Shown here piece after piece: positions 1-7,401 of a stretch of 22,500 nucleotides of DNA. Numbering within the stretch: position 1 is the stretch's first letter; each line of letters starts with the position of its first letter. The notes under the pieces are model-generated. The model searched no databases, was not told where the DNA came from, and saw only the letters and a list, made by a program, of their open reading frames with translations. The translations under genes were made by a program, and so were the position numbers. This DNA is from Symbiodinium natans (lineage: Eukaryota; Sar; Dinophyceae; Suessiales; Symbiodiniaceae): contig CAJNDS010002255.1 of NCBI GenBank assembly GCA_905221605.1, positions 1 through 22,500 on the forward strand, read 5' to 3'.

Positions 1-4
1 CCCT

Positions 5-511
5 GTGGGACGATCCTGTCCATTCCCGTCCGACATCGTTTCTTCAGCGAGGGAAACCGTGTGGAAATGCAGAGGCCGCGCGTCAACATTCAAAGACGGT
101 TGGCATGACAAAAGCCCAAATAGAAGAATCTCTTCGAAAAGTTGGGTCGGCGCCACTTGGTTTTTCCCTAAAAGTAAGGTTGACATTGCCCAGGCAGAGT
201 TAGACACCATGAAAGCAAACGCTTCGGAGCAGTTGAGAAGATCACCTGGGGCTGCAGCAGTGGCGTCAATCCTTCAAGACATCGAGACAATGCATCCAAC
301 TTGCAAGGCCATGATTGCAGAAGCCAGTGAGGCTGCCAAGCAAGTGCCGCAGGGATTGCCGTATCGCAACCATCTCCTCCGGCAAGTTGGTAGCGAAACA
401 ATGTTCGAATTCTGCTGCGATGAGAATTCTACTTTGGGCCAAGTCAACGAAGAATTCGGAATCAACCACTTTCGTCTCACTGAAAAGAACTCAAACGTTG
501 AAGATCATTGA
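5..511 (+). pseudogene. Copia element 1: N-terminal half of methyltransferase-like domain
   Basis: Open frame of 168 codons reaching the left window edge, so the displayed ATG need not be the true start. Residues 1-130 are not recognised. Residues 133-166 (FEFCCDENSTLGQV, then GINHFRL) have the shape of a Rossmann-fold nucleotide or SAM-binding start: a hydrophobic strand, a small polar loop, a helix, then a second strand. The frame stops at 509-511, and the rest of the domain continues at once in another frame from 508, so a small indel near 490-510 split one ancestral reading frame. Assignment to a methyltransferase-like fold is inference from motif order. That it belongs to the element follows from its continuity with the RT frame. 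Confidence 0.55.
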
Positions 512-2490
512 AAAAGCTTGTTCAGCTGTTTCCTGGATGTGACTTGTGGGGCTCAATCCCATGCAGCCCTTGGAGCAACTGGCAAACAATGAACAAGCAC
601 AAGTTGGGAGAAAGGTTCAAGGCCAAACTGAAAAGGCAAAGGGCCCGTTCCAGAAGGATACTTAGGAACTTTATAGCTGTCGCTGAGGTAGTGTTGAGTC
701 AAGGGGGCCATGTTGCCTTCGAATGGCCAAAGAATGCAGCTGGTTGGGCGTTGCCAGAGTTGATCGCTTTCATCAAGCGACACAACTTGTATGAAGCAAG
801 AACCGATGGCTGCGCGCATGGCTTGTGCGACAAGAATGGCATTCCCCACCTTAAACCCTGGCGCATCATTCCGTCGTGTTGGGAACTAGCTCAAAATCTG
901 GATGCAAAAAGGTGCCAGCATGCATCAGGCTTCCAACATAGTAGGGTAGAAGGTGGAAAAACCAGCAGCACAGCCTTCTATCCAAAGCCAATGATCAGCA
1001 GCTTGTATTCCAAGGTTGCAGCAGAGATTGCAGCGATGCCTGTCAGGCCTTTCGTTCCTGAACCTCACTCACCGCGTGTTCAGTCTGATTCCATCTTTGC
1101 CGGGATTCACCGCCTGATTGATGGCAAGGATTGGCACAAGCATGCAGGAGCTCAGGAGTGCATAGACGGCGAAGCTCGAGGGTTAATTGCAAATGGCACT
1201 TGGAATTACGCTGAAATGGTTTCAAGAAAGGACCTCATGGCAAGAAAAGAACCCATTAATGTGGGCCGTTTAATGACAATCCTGAGCATCAAGCATTACG
1301 AAATCCCAGAGCTCAGAAACCTCAAAACCAGAATAGTCTTTAGAGGAGACGACATAAGGGATGAAGCCAATAACCTTGCTATCCTCCAGGAACTCAAGGT
1401 TAACCCAACAAGCATAACTGGAATCAACTTCAACTTGGCGTACGGGGCGGCAAAAGGGCACAAAACGACTCAGTCGGATGTTGTCAAGGCTTACACCCAA
1501 TCAGACCTTAATACCAGAGTCCCGACTTGGGTGGAGCTACCTTGGGAATTAACCCCGCCAGAGTATCGTCATCTGCAAAGGCCCTGCGTTAGGTTGTGGA
1601 AATCGTTGTATGGCCACCCAGAGTCCGGCTTTCATTGGGACAAGAGGTTTAAACAGGTGGTAGAAGCGCTTGGAGGAGAGCACTCCTCGCTCTTTCAGTC
1701 CTCTTACTTCTTCAAGAAAACCGGCCTCTTACTCACCTTGTACGTAGATGATATTGTGCTAAGCGGTCCCGCATGTGCGCGTGATGCATTCTGGGCTGAA
1801 GTCCAATCCCACCTTGAGATAGAACCGCCGTCTCCTGTGGACAGAGTGTTAGGCAGAAAGCACCTGATTGAGAGAAACCAGTTAGGTACAACGATGCGCT
1901 ATGACATGTCTGACTACTGTGCCAACGCATGCAGACTGTACGAAGATTTGTCAAAGCGTCCTCTCAAACCTGCCAGCACACCTTTTGTTCCAGATGGCTC
2001 TATCCTCGCGTCAGATTGGGAAAGCAAAGGAGCTTTGGCCTCAGAAGCGTCCAGAGTGTTAATGAAAACACTTTGGTTAGCAAGACTATCGCGTCCTGAC
2101 TTAATGAAAGGGATATCTGACTTGACGCGCCGCATAACGCGATGGTCCGTCGCGGACGATAAAAAGTTGCACAGGCTGATGTCATACCTGAAAGGTACCC
2201 CAAACCTGTCGGTTGTTCACAAAATGGGAGACGCCTTTGAAGATTTGCGCTTGAGTCTTTACACCGATGCAGATCACTCAGGCGACGTTGACCACGCTCA
2301 ATCCACCAGCGGCATGATCTTATGCCTAGAGGGAGAAAACACCTACTGGCCTTTGGCTTGGAGCAGCAAAAAGCAAACAGCCACATCCAGGAGCACCACA
2401 GAGGCAGAAATCATCTCGCTAAGTTCTGGTATTTGGCGAAGCCTTGCCAGCTCAAGAGTTCCTGGAAACTCTCACTGGGAAGGAAGCTAA
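508..2490 (+). pseudogene. Copia element 1 polyprotein: methyltransferase-like C-half, RT, start of RNase H
   Basis: 660 codons open. Residues 1-170 complete the methyltransferase-like domain: IPCSPWS at 17-23, GGHVAFEWP at 66-74, DGCAHGLCD at 100-108, KPW at 116-118. Residues 200-520 are Copia reverse transcriptase, with SDVVKAYTQ (Asp 324) and the catalytic YVDD at 412-415. RNase H begins with YTDADHSGD (Asp 587) and STTEAE (Glu 632/634). From about base 2431 the frame runs into unrelated residues and stops at 2490, while the RNase H continuation is in another frame from about 2432. RT would make cDNA from element RNA in cytoplasmic particles and RNase H would degrade the RNA strand. The ATG at 508 is only the first Met after the upstream break, not a convincing start. 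The RT motifs are sure; the methyltransferase-like part is moderately sure. Confidence 0.85.
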
Positions 2491-2737
2491 GCTGGTATGC
2501 CATCAAGACAATAGTGCTGTCATCCAAATCGTCCATGCCGGGTACTCGCCCAAGTTGCGACACGTCAGCAAGACTCATAGAGTGAACTTGTCTTCGCTCT
2601 ACGAAGTCTTTGAGTCAGATCCGTTAATCCGGCTTCAGTGCATCAACACTGAACTTCAAGAGGCGGACGTTTTCACCAAAGCACTTCCTCCTGCCAAGTT
2701 CCCTGCAGCTTTGAAGCTCCTCCGAATGGAGAGCTGA
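2432..2737 (+). pseudogene. Copia element 1: C-terminal RNase H, shifted frame
   Basis: This frame reads FGEALPAQEF from about 2432 and carries the rest of Copia RNase H: CHQDNSAV (catalytic Asp at 2507-2509), a conserved KLRHVSKTHR stretch, and EADVFTKAL (Asp at 2666-2668), the usual end of Copia pol, before a TGA at 2735-2737. It joins the preceding frame after SLSSGI, so one base was lost or gained near 2431. There is no start codon of its own; it is a remnant of the same polyprotein. Confidence 0.8.
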
Positions 2738-3244
2738 ACGCACATGAACCTGCCATATGCCTGAGGTACAAACACCTCCACCAGTCCAGAAGCCCTGCTG
2801 CTCAGCACTGGTGAATCTAATTAGGGGTTAGGCATGCGTGTCGTGCGAAGGGGGAGAAGAAGGTATATGGGCAAATCTGCACTTTAGCTTAGACTAGTTC
2901 AGATACCTCCATCTGCTGAATGAGGCCTTGCTGCCCGCAGATGGGGGTGACCCTCAACTTCAACAGGCACACTCCATGCGTGACATGTACAGTGCAGCAT
3001 GCGCAGTGGACCTGGTAGGAAAACATAGGAAGAAGTTATGTGCAGATAGCTGCTTGAAGTAGCTCAAGTCAAAACGCCGAATAACATATTTGGCTCAAGG
3101 ATTCTGAGCGTCAAGCCCTGACAAAAAGGTAGGGTTGAGTGCGGTCTTGATTCATTTTCCTTGGTTCATAAGTACCATGAACCTCCAAGTAGACCCTACA
3201 CCCCTTAACCCTAAACCATGGCATGAAGACAGTTTGCGGATTAG
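2738..3244. other. Non-coding 3' flank of element 1
   Basis: About 500 bases with no convincing gene. It holds a purine run at 2847-2863 (a candidate polypurine tract), a spliced-leader-like stretch at 3077-3099 and a 25-base segment at 3168-3192 that recurs at 19793-19818. It may include the 3' LTR of element 1, which cannot be delimited without a second copy. Confidence 0.4.
3077..3099 (+). other. Relict dinoflagellate spliced-leader-like sequence
   Basis: The stretch ends CATATTTGGCTCAAG. The dinoflagellate spliced leader ends CCATTTTGGCTCAAG, so the last 11 bases match exactly and the CAT before them matches apart from one inserted A. CCG at 3077-3079 also matches the leader's start, while the bases between do not. 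Known biology: spliced leaders are trans-spliced onto mRNA 5' ends, and reverse-transcribed mRNAs put relict leaders back into dinoflagellate genomes. Here the relict would mark such a retroposed 5' end. A chance match is unlikely but not excluded. Confidence 0.4.
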
Positions 3245-3324
3245 AACCCTAAACCCTAAACCCTAAACCCTCAACCCCAAACCCCAAACCCTAAACCCTA
3301 AACCCTAAACCCTAAACCCTAAAA
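3245..3324 (+). repeat. Telomere-like CCCTAAA array
   Basis: About eleven heptamers of CCCTAAA with a few CCCCAAA variants. It is interstitial, with unique DNA on both sides. Confidence 0.9.
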
Positions 3325-3440
3325 GGGGGGCCTTAAAGACTTAAATCTAAGCCCGACTTGTAAGCATCTTGTGTAGCCGTGGCGGCCAAAACCTTCAACC
3401 TTCTCCTGATCTCTTCCCGCCCGAAACATGAGAAACCCAA

Positions 3441-3517
3441 AGCCCTAAACCCGAAACCCTAAACCCTAAACCCGAAACCCTAAGCATTAAACCCGAAACC
3501 CTAAACCCTAAACCCCC
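3441..3517 (+). repeat. Telomere-like CCCTAAA/CCCGAAA array
   Basis: Degenerate heptamers in the C-rich orientation. They lie directly left of a 100-base GC-rich island whose right side is a G-rich array. The 116 bases between this and the preceding array hold a short open stretch (3373-3432) too small to call. Confidence 0.85.
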
Positions 3518-3522
3518 AATTC

Positions 3523-3597
3523 TTGGAGGTGGCCTGGGCGCCCCTGGGTGAGGCCTTCGACGACTACGGCGGGCTGCAGAGCGTCCGCGTGACGTGA
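3523..3597 (+). other. Exon-like fragment resembling part of an RRM domain
   Basis: The frame reads LEVAWAPLGEAFDDYGGLQS then VRVT before a TGA. The pattern L-x-E-A-F-x-D-Y-G-x-L-x-S-V-R-V is that of the first helix and second strand of an RNA recognition motif. AG at 3527-3528 could be a splice acceptor, and GTGAAA at 3591 a donor, giving an exon of about 62 bases. It is flanked left by C-rich and right by G-rich telomere-like repeats. It could be a real exon, a captured exon, or chance; the residues look better than chance to me. Confidence 0.35.
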
Positions 3598-3615
3598 AAA
3601 GCGCGGGGGCGGGGG

Positions 3616-3663
3616 TTTAGGGTTCAGGGTTCAGGGTTTAGGTTTAGGGTTTAGGGTTTAGGG
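3616..3663 (-). repeat. Telomere-like TTTAGGG array (G-rich on plus strand)
   Basis: TTTAGGG and TTCAGGG heptamers, opposite in orientation to the array at 3441-3517. A short mixed stretch with both orientations follows at 3681-3728. Confidence 0.85.
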
Positions 3664-3715
3664 CGGTGGTGATGCCGGAGTCCCAAAACCCAAAACCCCA
3701 AACCCGAAGGTTTAG

Positions 3716-3925
3716 GGTTCAGGGTTTCGAGCCGAAGCCCTCAGCCGCAACGCTTTGTTGGCTGCCTTTGTTGGGCTCACAGCTCGGTCTTTTCGAGCTC
3801 CGTTCGTGGGCAGTTTTTTTGGGAGGAGGAGGTCGAATCCAGTGGCCCAAATCTTAAAAAGTGGCCATGTGCCGCCCCCCGAAAAGCCCGAAGCATCGAG
3901 TCCTTGGCCACCGAAAGACATCTGA
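3716..3925 (+). other. Open, coding-like stretch without start codon
   Basis: 69 codons open between a TAG at 3713-3715 inside the repeat and a TGA at 3923-3925. It contains no ATG. The residues (for example SRNALLAAFVGLTARSFRAP, then a Pro/Lys-rich tail) are hydrophobic then basic, like a targeting region, but I recognise no family. Minus-strand frames here are also open, so this may be an exon remnant or chance. Confidence 0.2.
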
Positions 3926-4372
3926 GGAGCGCTGTGTGGGCTAGGACAGGATTGTCGGATGCACCCGTGTAGTAAAGGATGATGATTTTCGTGGACTCAT
4001 CAACCACCCCCGCGCTCCACAAGGACGCTGTCCCAAGCTATCAGGGCAGCCGTAAGGAACTATGGATTGAAGCCCAATCTTCCTTCACAAGCTACAGTTG
4101 GAGGGCCTCCTCGTGAGGTGGACGGTGGGGATCTCTCTCTGGTTCTTACATGTTCTTTGAGGCAGTAAGGTCCATTTGTTTTTACCACACAGAAGGCGAC
4201 TCTTCGGGGTGAGCACAGCAATTCCTTGGCATGTCTTGTGGGTGCCTGGGATGGAAGGTGCCTTCTCGACGAACAGCTCGAGCTAGTAGAGGCTCTGAGT
4301 AGCGAACCGAACCATGACTAGGTTGGTTTCTGGGACATGCTTATTTTCTTTATTTGGGCTTATAAGGGGCCC
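3926..4372. other. Unassigned intergenic DNA
   Basis: Roughly 450 bases of mixed composition with stops in all frames and no repeat or RNA gene I can recognise. It ends at an AT-rich stretch just before the ATG at 4415. Confidence 0.4.
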
Positions 4373-4414
4373 TATATATAAATATTTTTTCCGAGGGTTT
4401 AAAGGCCAACCCAG
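4373..4414 (+). promoter_or_regulatory. AT-rich TATA-like stretch and possible trans-splice acceptor
   Basis: TATATATAAATATTTTTT at 4373-4390 lies about 25 bases before an ATG at 4415, and the two bases directly before that ATG are AG, preceded by CCAACCC. The AG could take a spliced leader, giving an mRNA whose 5' leader is only the spliced leader. Dinoflagellate promoters are usually described with T-rich rather than true TATA elements, so the promoter part is only suggestive. Confidence 0.3.
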
Positions 4415-4633
4415 ATGATCAAGATATGGAGCTCCATGGCCATAGCTGCCTGGGTGTGCTGGGCAGGGAACTTTGACTGCAGTGCCTCCGTGTATCAGGA
4501 GCCATCCTGCTTGCTGCAGCTCGCGCAAGGAGGGTCCAGAGGTCTCCGGGCGTCAGAACCAGATGCTGGTCTTGATTTAGAAGAAGAAAGAACCCCCGCT
4601 TTTGAATCCCAGACCCCTGTAGAAGCTCGATAG
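4415..4633 (+). CDS. Putative first exon: signal-peptide-like start of a secreted protein
   Basis: 72 codons from ATG 4415 to TAG 4631. The start is a lysine followed by a hydrophobic core (SSMAIAAWVCWAG), which looks like a secretory signal peptide or anchor with possible cleavage after about residue 18-25, followed by a polar, acidic stretch. It sits just ahead of the propeller-like exon in another frame. A GT at 4619 and an AG at 4648-4649 would join the two in phase, but that intron would be only 31 bases, unusually short, so the real junction may be elsewhere or this may be a frameshifted remnant. It fits a first exon because the following body has no upstream Met of its own and looks extracellular. 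No family recognised. Confidence 0.4.
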   Translation: MIKIWSSMAIAAWVCWAGNFDCSASVYQEPSCLLQLAQGGSRGLRASEPDAGLDLEEERTPAFESQTPVEAR

Positions 4634-4649
4634 CGAGTGGCCCCCCCAG

Positions 4650-5818
4650 GACTGCCCCAGCTCTGACTGGGCGGAGCAGGTGCGCGTTGTCCCGTCGCCA
4701 GCCCCGAAGGCGGGGAATCCGAAGCCATCAGCAGGTGCAGCGGGTGACTTCCACCTTCTTGGATGGACCTTGCCAGGCCGCCCAGACGAAGTCCTCATTT
4801 ACAGCAGATCGGCAAATGGAGCGTGGGAGTTAGACTCGAACATTACGGACATAGCAACCCGGAACGTGACGCTGTCGTTTGGTTGGGCCAGAGACACAGC
4901 TTTGAGCAGTGCAAAAGTTGTCGTAGCTTACGATGCAACGTCCCCAGCAGGTCCTGCCGCTCACACCTTCAAGCACAACGGGGTCTCCTGGGTGTTCTTG
5001 GGACAGCAACTGTTTCCAGGAACCGATGCCATGTCTCTTGGGGGAAACTTGTTGGTCCTGGCGAACAGTTCAGGCATGTATCAGACATTCCAGATTCAAG
5101 GCGCAAGTTGGACGGCAGTGCCCACTGCCGACCTCGTGATACCCACAGCGTTTGTCAGGTTTGCTGTGGACGGTCACACCCTGGCCGTTGTATTAGCGCC
5201 GGCATCCTTTTCCAACACACAAGTGCTGTTGTTTCAATGGACGGGTAGCTCGTGGTTCGGGCCAGTGGCAAACATCTCAAGCCCCACCGCTGCTCCGTTC
5301 AATGGCGCCGGCCCAGTCGCCGTGGACGGGAACTATGTCGCCGTGTTTTGGGCTTTGGCCGGCACCCCGACCCGCCTCCTCGTCATCTACGAAAGCCAGG
5401 ATGGCTCGTGGTCTGACCTCACCGAGGTCTTTCGGACGGAGCTAAATAGCTCCCCGGAATTGCTTGCGGTCTCTAGCTCCGGCCGCGCAGCTGCGGAGTG
5501 TGTCGCGACATGCGACCGGGTTACCATCTTCGAGGCGAGCCCCAATGGAACTTGGAGCGCCGCACGGACGATCAAGTTTCTCGTGGACGTTTCAGGGGGC
5601 TCGATGGCTCGGGCTGCCCTCACGGCCACCTCAGTTGCGGTGGCCGAGATTGCAGTCCCAAGCTTCGGATCCGAGTACTTCCCCGGCGGACGGATCTTCG
5701 GATGCAACGCGACGTCCACAACGTCCACAACGTCCACAACATCCACAACGTCCGCACCGCCCACAACGCCCACAACGCCCACAACGCCCACAACGCCCAC
5801 AACGTCCACGACAACATC
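4650..5818 (+). CDS. Beta-propeller-like secreted/surface protein with Thr-rich tail (main exon)
   Basis: The frame is open from after a TAG at 4620 to a TGA at 5922-5924, with no ATG until about base 5034, so this is an internal exon or a broken gene. Counting from the GTG at 4680, six blades share a pattern of a beta strand ending in G-x-W or G-x-S-W: residues 47-49, 101-104, 141-144, 189-192, 242-244 and 290-292. This resembles FG-GAP/integrin-alpha-like or other six- to seven-bladed propellers, common in dinoflagellate surface proteins. Residues 345-381 are a Thr/Ser/Pro-rich stretch built on a 9-bp DNA repeat, probably an O-glycosylated stalk. N-glycosylation sequons (for example NIT, NVT, NAT) are frequent. 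The composition changes after about 5818, where GTCAGG could be a splice donor. The likely role is extracellular binding or adhesion; the ligand is unknown. Confidence 0.5.
5709..5812 (+). repeat. 9-bp coding minisatellite encoding the Thr-rich stalk
   Basis: About eleven units of a 9-base repeat of the form ACGTCCACA or ACGCCCACA, in frame, giving T-S-T then T-P-T triplets. Other frames on both strands are open only because of the three-base periodicity. Confidence 0.85.
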
Positions 5819-5929
5819 GTCAGGGCCTTACGGATACTGGGCATCGATTTGGGATGTTTTTTTCAATTTCCGTTATTGTTTAATATTAGGAGCCCTGCTT
5901 ATAAATACTTGTGGGGACTGTTGAAATCG

Positions 5930-5980
5930 AACCCTAAACCCTAAACCCTACACCCTACACCCTAAACCCTAAACCCTAAA
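5930..5980 (+). repeat. Telomere-like CCCTAAA/CCCTACA array
   Basis: Seven heptamers in C-rich orientation, ending just before the exon-like island at 5981-6085. They would lie at the 3' end of the intron after the propeller exon. Confidence 0.9.
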
Positions 5981-5994
5981 CGCCAGACACCTAG

Positions 5995-6079
5995 GATACT
6001 ATCGACGTTGCCCTTGGGTATGTTGGCGCCGCCGGCGCTTTTCATCTCGTCGGAGGATGTGCAAGCGTCGCTGCAGGCA
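5995..6079 (+). CDS. Possible small downstream exon of the propeller gene
   Basis: The island reads ILSTLPLGMLAPPALFISSE and continues coding-like to a TAG at 6086. CCTAG|G at 5990-5995 is a good acceptor context and GTAATA at 6080 a good donor. If the previous exon ends at 5818 (donor GTCAGG), the phases match: two bases of a codon before, one after. The phase match has a one-in-three chance of arising randomly. The island lies between a CCCTAAA array and a TTTAGGG array. No family recognised. Confidence 0.3.
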
Positions 6080-6085
6080 GTAATA

Positions 6086-6118
6086 TAGGGTTTAGGGTTT
6101 AGGGTTTAGGGTTTAGGG
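6086..6118 (-). repeat. Telomere-like TTTAGGG array
   Basis: Four to five perfect heptamers, G-rich on the plus strand, facing the C-rich array at 5930-5980 across a 105-base island. Confidence 0.9.
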
Positions 6119-6124
6119 GGGGCC

Positions 6125-6420
6125 TTAGTAGTTAGAACAGGATTTTGGGAGCTATTTATGGGATAATTTTAAAGGGGCCGTAAGGGAATAGTATTAGTAG
6201 TTAGAATAGGATTTTGGGGGCTATTTATGGCATAATTCTAAAGTGGCCATAAGGGAATGGTATTAGTAGTTAGAATAGGATTTTGGGGTTGTTACAGGAT
6301 CATTCTAAAGGGGCCAGAAGGGAATAGTATAGGGGCCTTAGTAGTTAGAATAGGATTTTGGGGTTTCTATGGTATAATTCTAAAGGGGCCAGAAGGGGTA
6401 AGGGAAGAACGTTAGTAGTT
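6125..6420 (+). repeat. Tandem repeat, unit about 69-75 bp, four copies
   Basis: The unit starts TTAGTAGTTAGAATAGG and contains TATTTATGG, ATAATTCTAAAG and GGGCCAGAAGGGAATAG. Copies begin at 6125, 6194, 6263 and 6338, and a fifth start at 6412 breaks off after ten bases. Spacing is 69, 69, 75 and 74. No coding potential; this is an AT-rich local satellite. Confidence 0.85.
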
Positions 6421-6737
6421 TTTTCCGACCCCGGACTGGCCCTTGCCTCTGTGAGTACCTTTCGCAATGCCACAAGTGCGTTGCTGTTGCCGCAAGTGCG
6501 CTGTCACAAATGGGTGCGTTCAGTGCGTTGCTGGAGTTGGGCCTCTTCGTTTTCGGCCTCAAGCCAGGCAGTGCTGAATATCATCCAAGGGCCCTTCGCA
6601 CAAGTGTTTATGTAGGGTGCCAGGTTGACTGAGTTGGAATTGGCTTTAGGGTTTCGAGGTGTATGGTCAACAGACCTTCTTTGGGAACTTATGTCAGAGG
6701 ATCGAAAGGGCCCCGAAACCGAGACACCACACGGGCC
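6421..6737. other. Unassigned DNA
   Basis: About 315 bases. It includes imperfect short repeats around AAGTGCG (6474-6500) and a single TTTAGGG near 6644. An open frame here begins inside the tandem repeat and shows no recognisable domain, so I do not call a gene. Confidence 0.4.
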
Positions 6738-6794
6738 CCCCTAAACCCTAAACCCTAGACCCTAGATCCTAAACCCTAAACCCTAAACCCTAAG
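6738..6794 (+). repeat. Telomere-like CCCTAAA array
   Basis: About seven to eight heptamers including CCCTAGA and TCCTAAA variants, followed by GC-rich non-coding sequence. Confidence 0.85.
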
Positions 6795-7180
6795 CGTGCA
6801 GCAGAGCCCGAGCGGCCGCTGCCGAGCTAGGCAGAGCCGAGCAGCTCAGCTGCGAGAGGCTTGGCAATCTAGTAATGTCTGCAAGCTGCGCTGGAGGGTT
6901 AAGCCTCCAGCTTGGGCCTGGAACTGACGCTTAGCGAGGAAGGCTCTGGCCATACCACCACGTGAGATAGGCTTTCGAGTGTGCCCGGCCAGCACACCTC
7001 TCTACGTAGTAAAGCTAATACCCCTAAACCCAGACCATTTGCCAGGGCTGCGGTAACGGGGGGTCCCCCCCCTACCCCCCCAAGGTCGTCGTCCACAGCG
7101 TTTGCCGGAGGCCAAAATCGTGCTTTTTGACCCCCTTTTTGGGGACCCCCCTTCTCCTTCTTTCTAACAGGGCATCCCTG
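6795..7180. other. Unassigned DNA left of the intact retrotransposon
   Basis: GC-rich, with short GAGC/GCAG motifs (6800-6850), homopolymer C and G runs (7060-7085, 7128-7152) and a small CCCC-T5-GGGG hairpin near 7130-7144. The last 20 bases read GGGCATCCCTGCCAGG, the same motif as the minisatellite right of the element, so the insertion split that repeat region. Confidence 0.5.
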
Positions 7181-7185
7181 CCAGG
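7181..7185. repeat. Target-site duplication, left copy (CCAGG)
   Basis: Five bases directly before the 5' LTR, repeated directly after the 3' LTR at 15830-15834. This is the usual Copia duplication length. Confidence 0.93.
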
Positions 7186-7328
7186 TGTGAAAGCAGAGCT
7201 TCTTTCTTGTATAGTCCAGTAAAACCAGAAGCGCAACAGCTATGCATCCGACCTTGACCGTTAACTGAATGGCTCAAGCGAGCAAAACAACTGTGTGCGC
7301 CAGTGCGGGGAAGCTTTGCATTTCCGCA
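7186..7328 (+). repeat. 5' LTR, 143 bp
   Basis: Starts TGTGAAAGCAG and ends TTTCCGCA, with the standard TG...CA termini. I saw no difference from 15687-15829 on reading both in full. Unusually short for an LTR. It contains TTGTATAGTCC near its start as the only TATA-like stretch, and TGGCTCAAG, which matches the last nine bases of the dinoflagellate spliced leader, possibly by chance. Confidence 0.97.
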
Positions 7329-7329
7329 C

Positions 7330-7341
7330 TGGTAGCGGAGC
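7330..7341 (+). other. Primer binding site (initiator Met tRNA type)
   Basis: TGGTAGCGGAGC begins two bases after the LTR. TGG pairs with the CCA tail, and the rest resembles the complement of eukaryotic initiator methionine tRNA 3' ends (about ten of twelve positions), the usual primer of Copia elements. Its second half is also the left arm of a hairpin (see 7337-7364). Confidence 0.75.
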
Positions 7342-7364
7342 TACGGCTCCTGGGCCTACGGGCC
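7337..7364 (+). promoter_or_regulatory. Two adjacent RNA hairpins with UACG tetraloops in the leader
   Basis: GGAGC-TACG-GCTCC (7337-7350) and GGCC-TACG-GGCC (7353-7364) each have a C-G pair closing a UACG loop, a very stable member of the UNCG tetraloop class. They sit over and just after the primer binding site, where retroelements commonly keep priming, dimerisation or packaging signals. The function is inferred. Confidence 0.5.
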
Positions 7365-7401
7365 AAGCCCACGCGCTTCTGCGCCTCCGCGTCAGCAGGC
7401 C

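Larger units (their letters stand above)
1..2737 (+). mobile_element. Decayed Copia retroelement (element 1), 5' part outside window
   Basis: Three reading-frame segments on the plus strand together read as the C-terminal part of a Copia polyprotein: a methyltransferase-like domain, then RT, then RNase H. The left edge of the window cuts the element, so its 5' LTR, gag and protease cannot be seen. Frame breaks near 500 and 2431 mean no single intact product. A purine-rich run at 2847-2863 downstream of the last stop could be a polypurine tract, which would put a 3' LTR after about 2864, but no second LTR copy is available to confirm this. No integrase motif lies between the methyltransferase-like domain and RT. 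The protein style is that of Copia families seen throughout dinoflagellate genomes. Confidence 0.85.

Noticed and set aside
2847-3240. 3' LTR of element 1.
   Set aside because: A purine run could start it, but with the 5' LTR outside the window there is no second copy to fix its ends.
6358-6615. 85-codon frame on the plus strand.
   Set aside because: It begins inside the tandem repeat, has no recognisable domain and no splice or start context.
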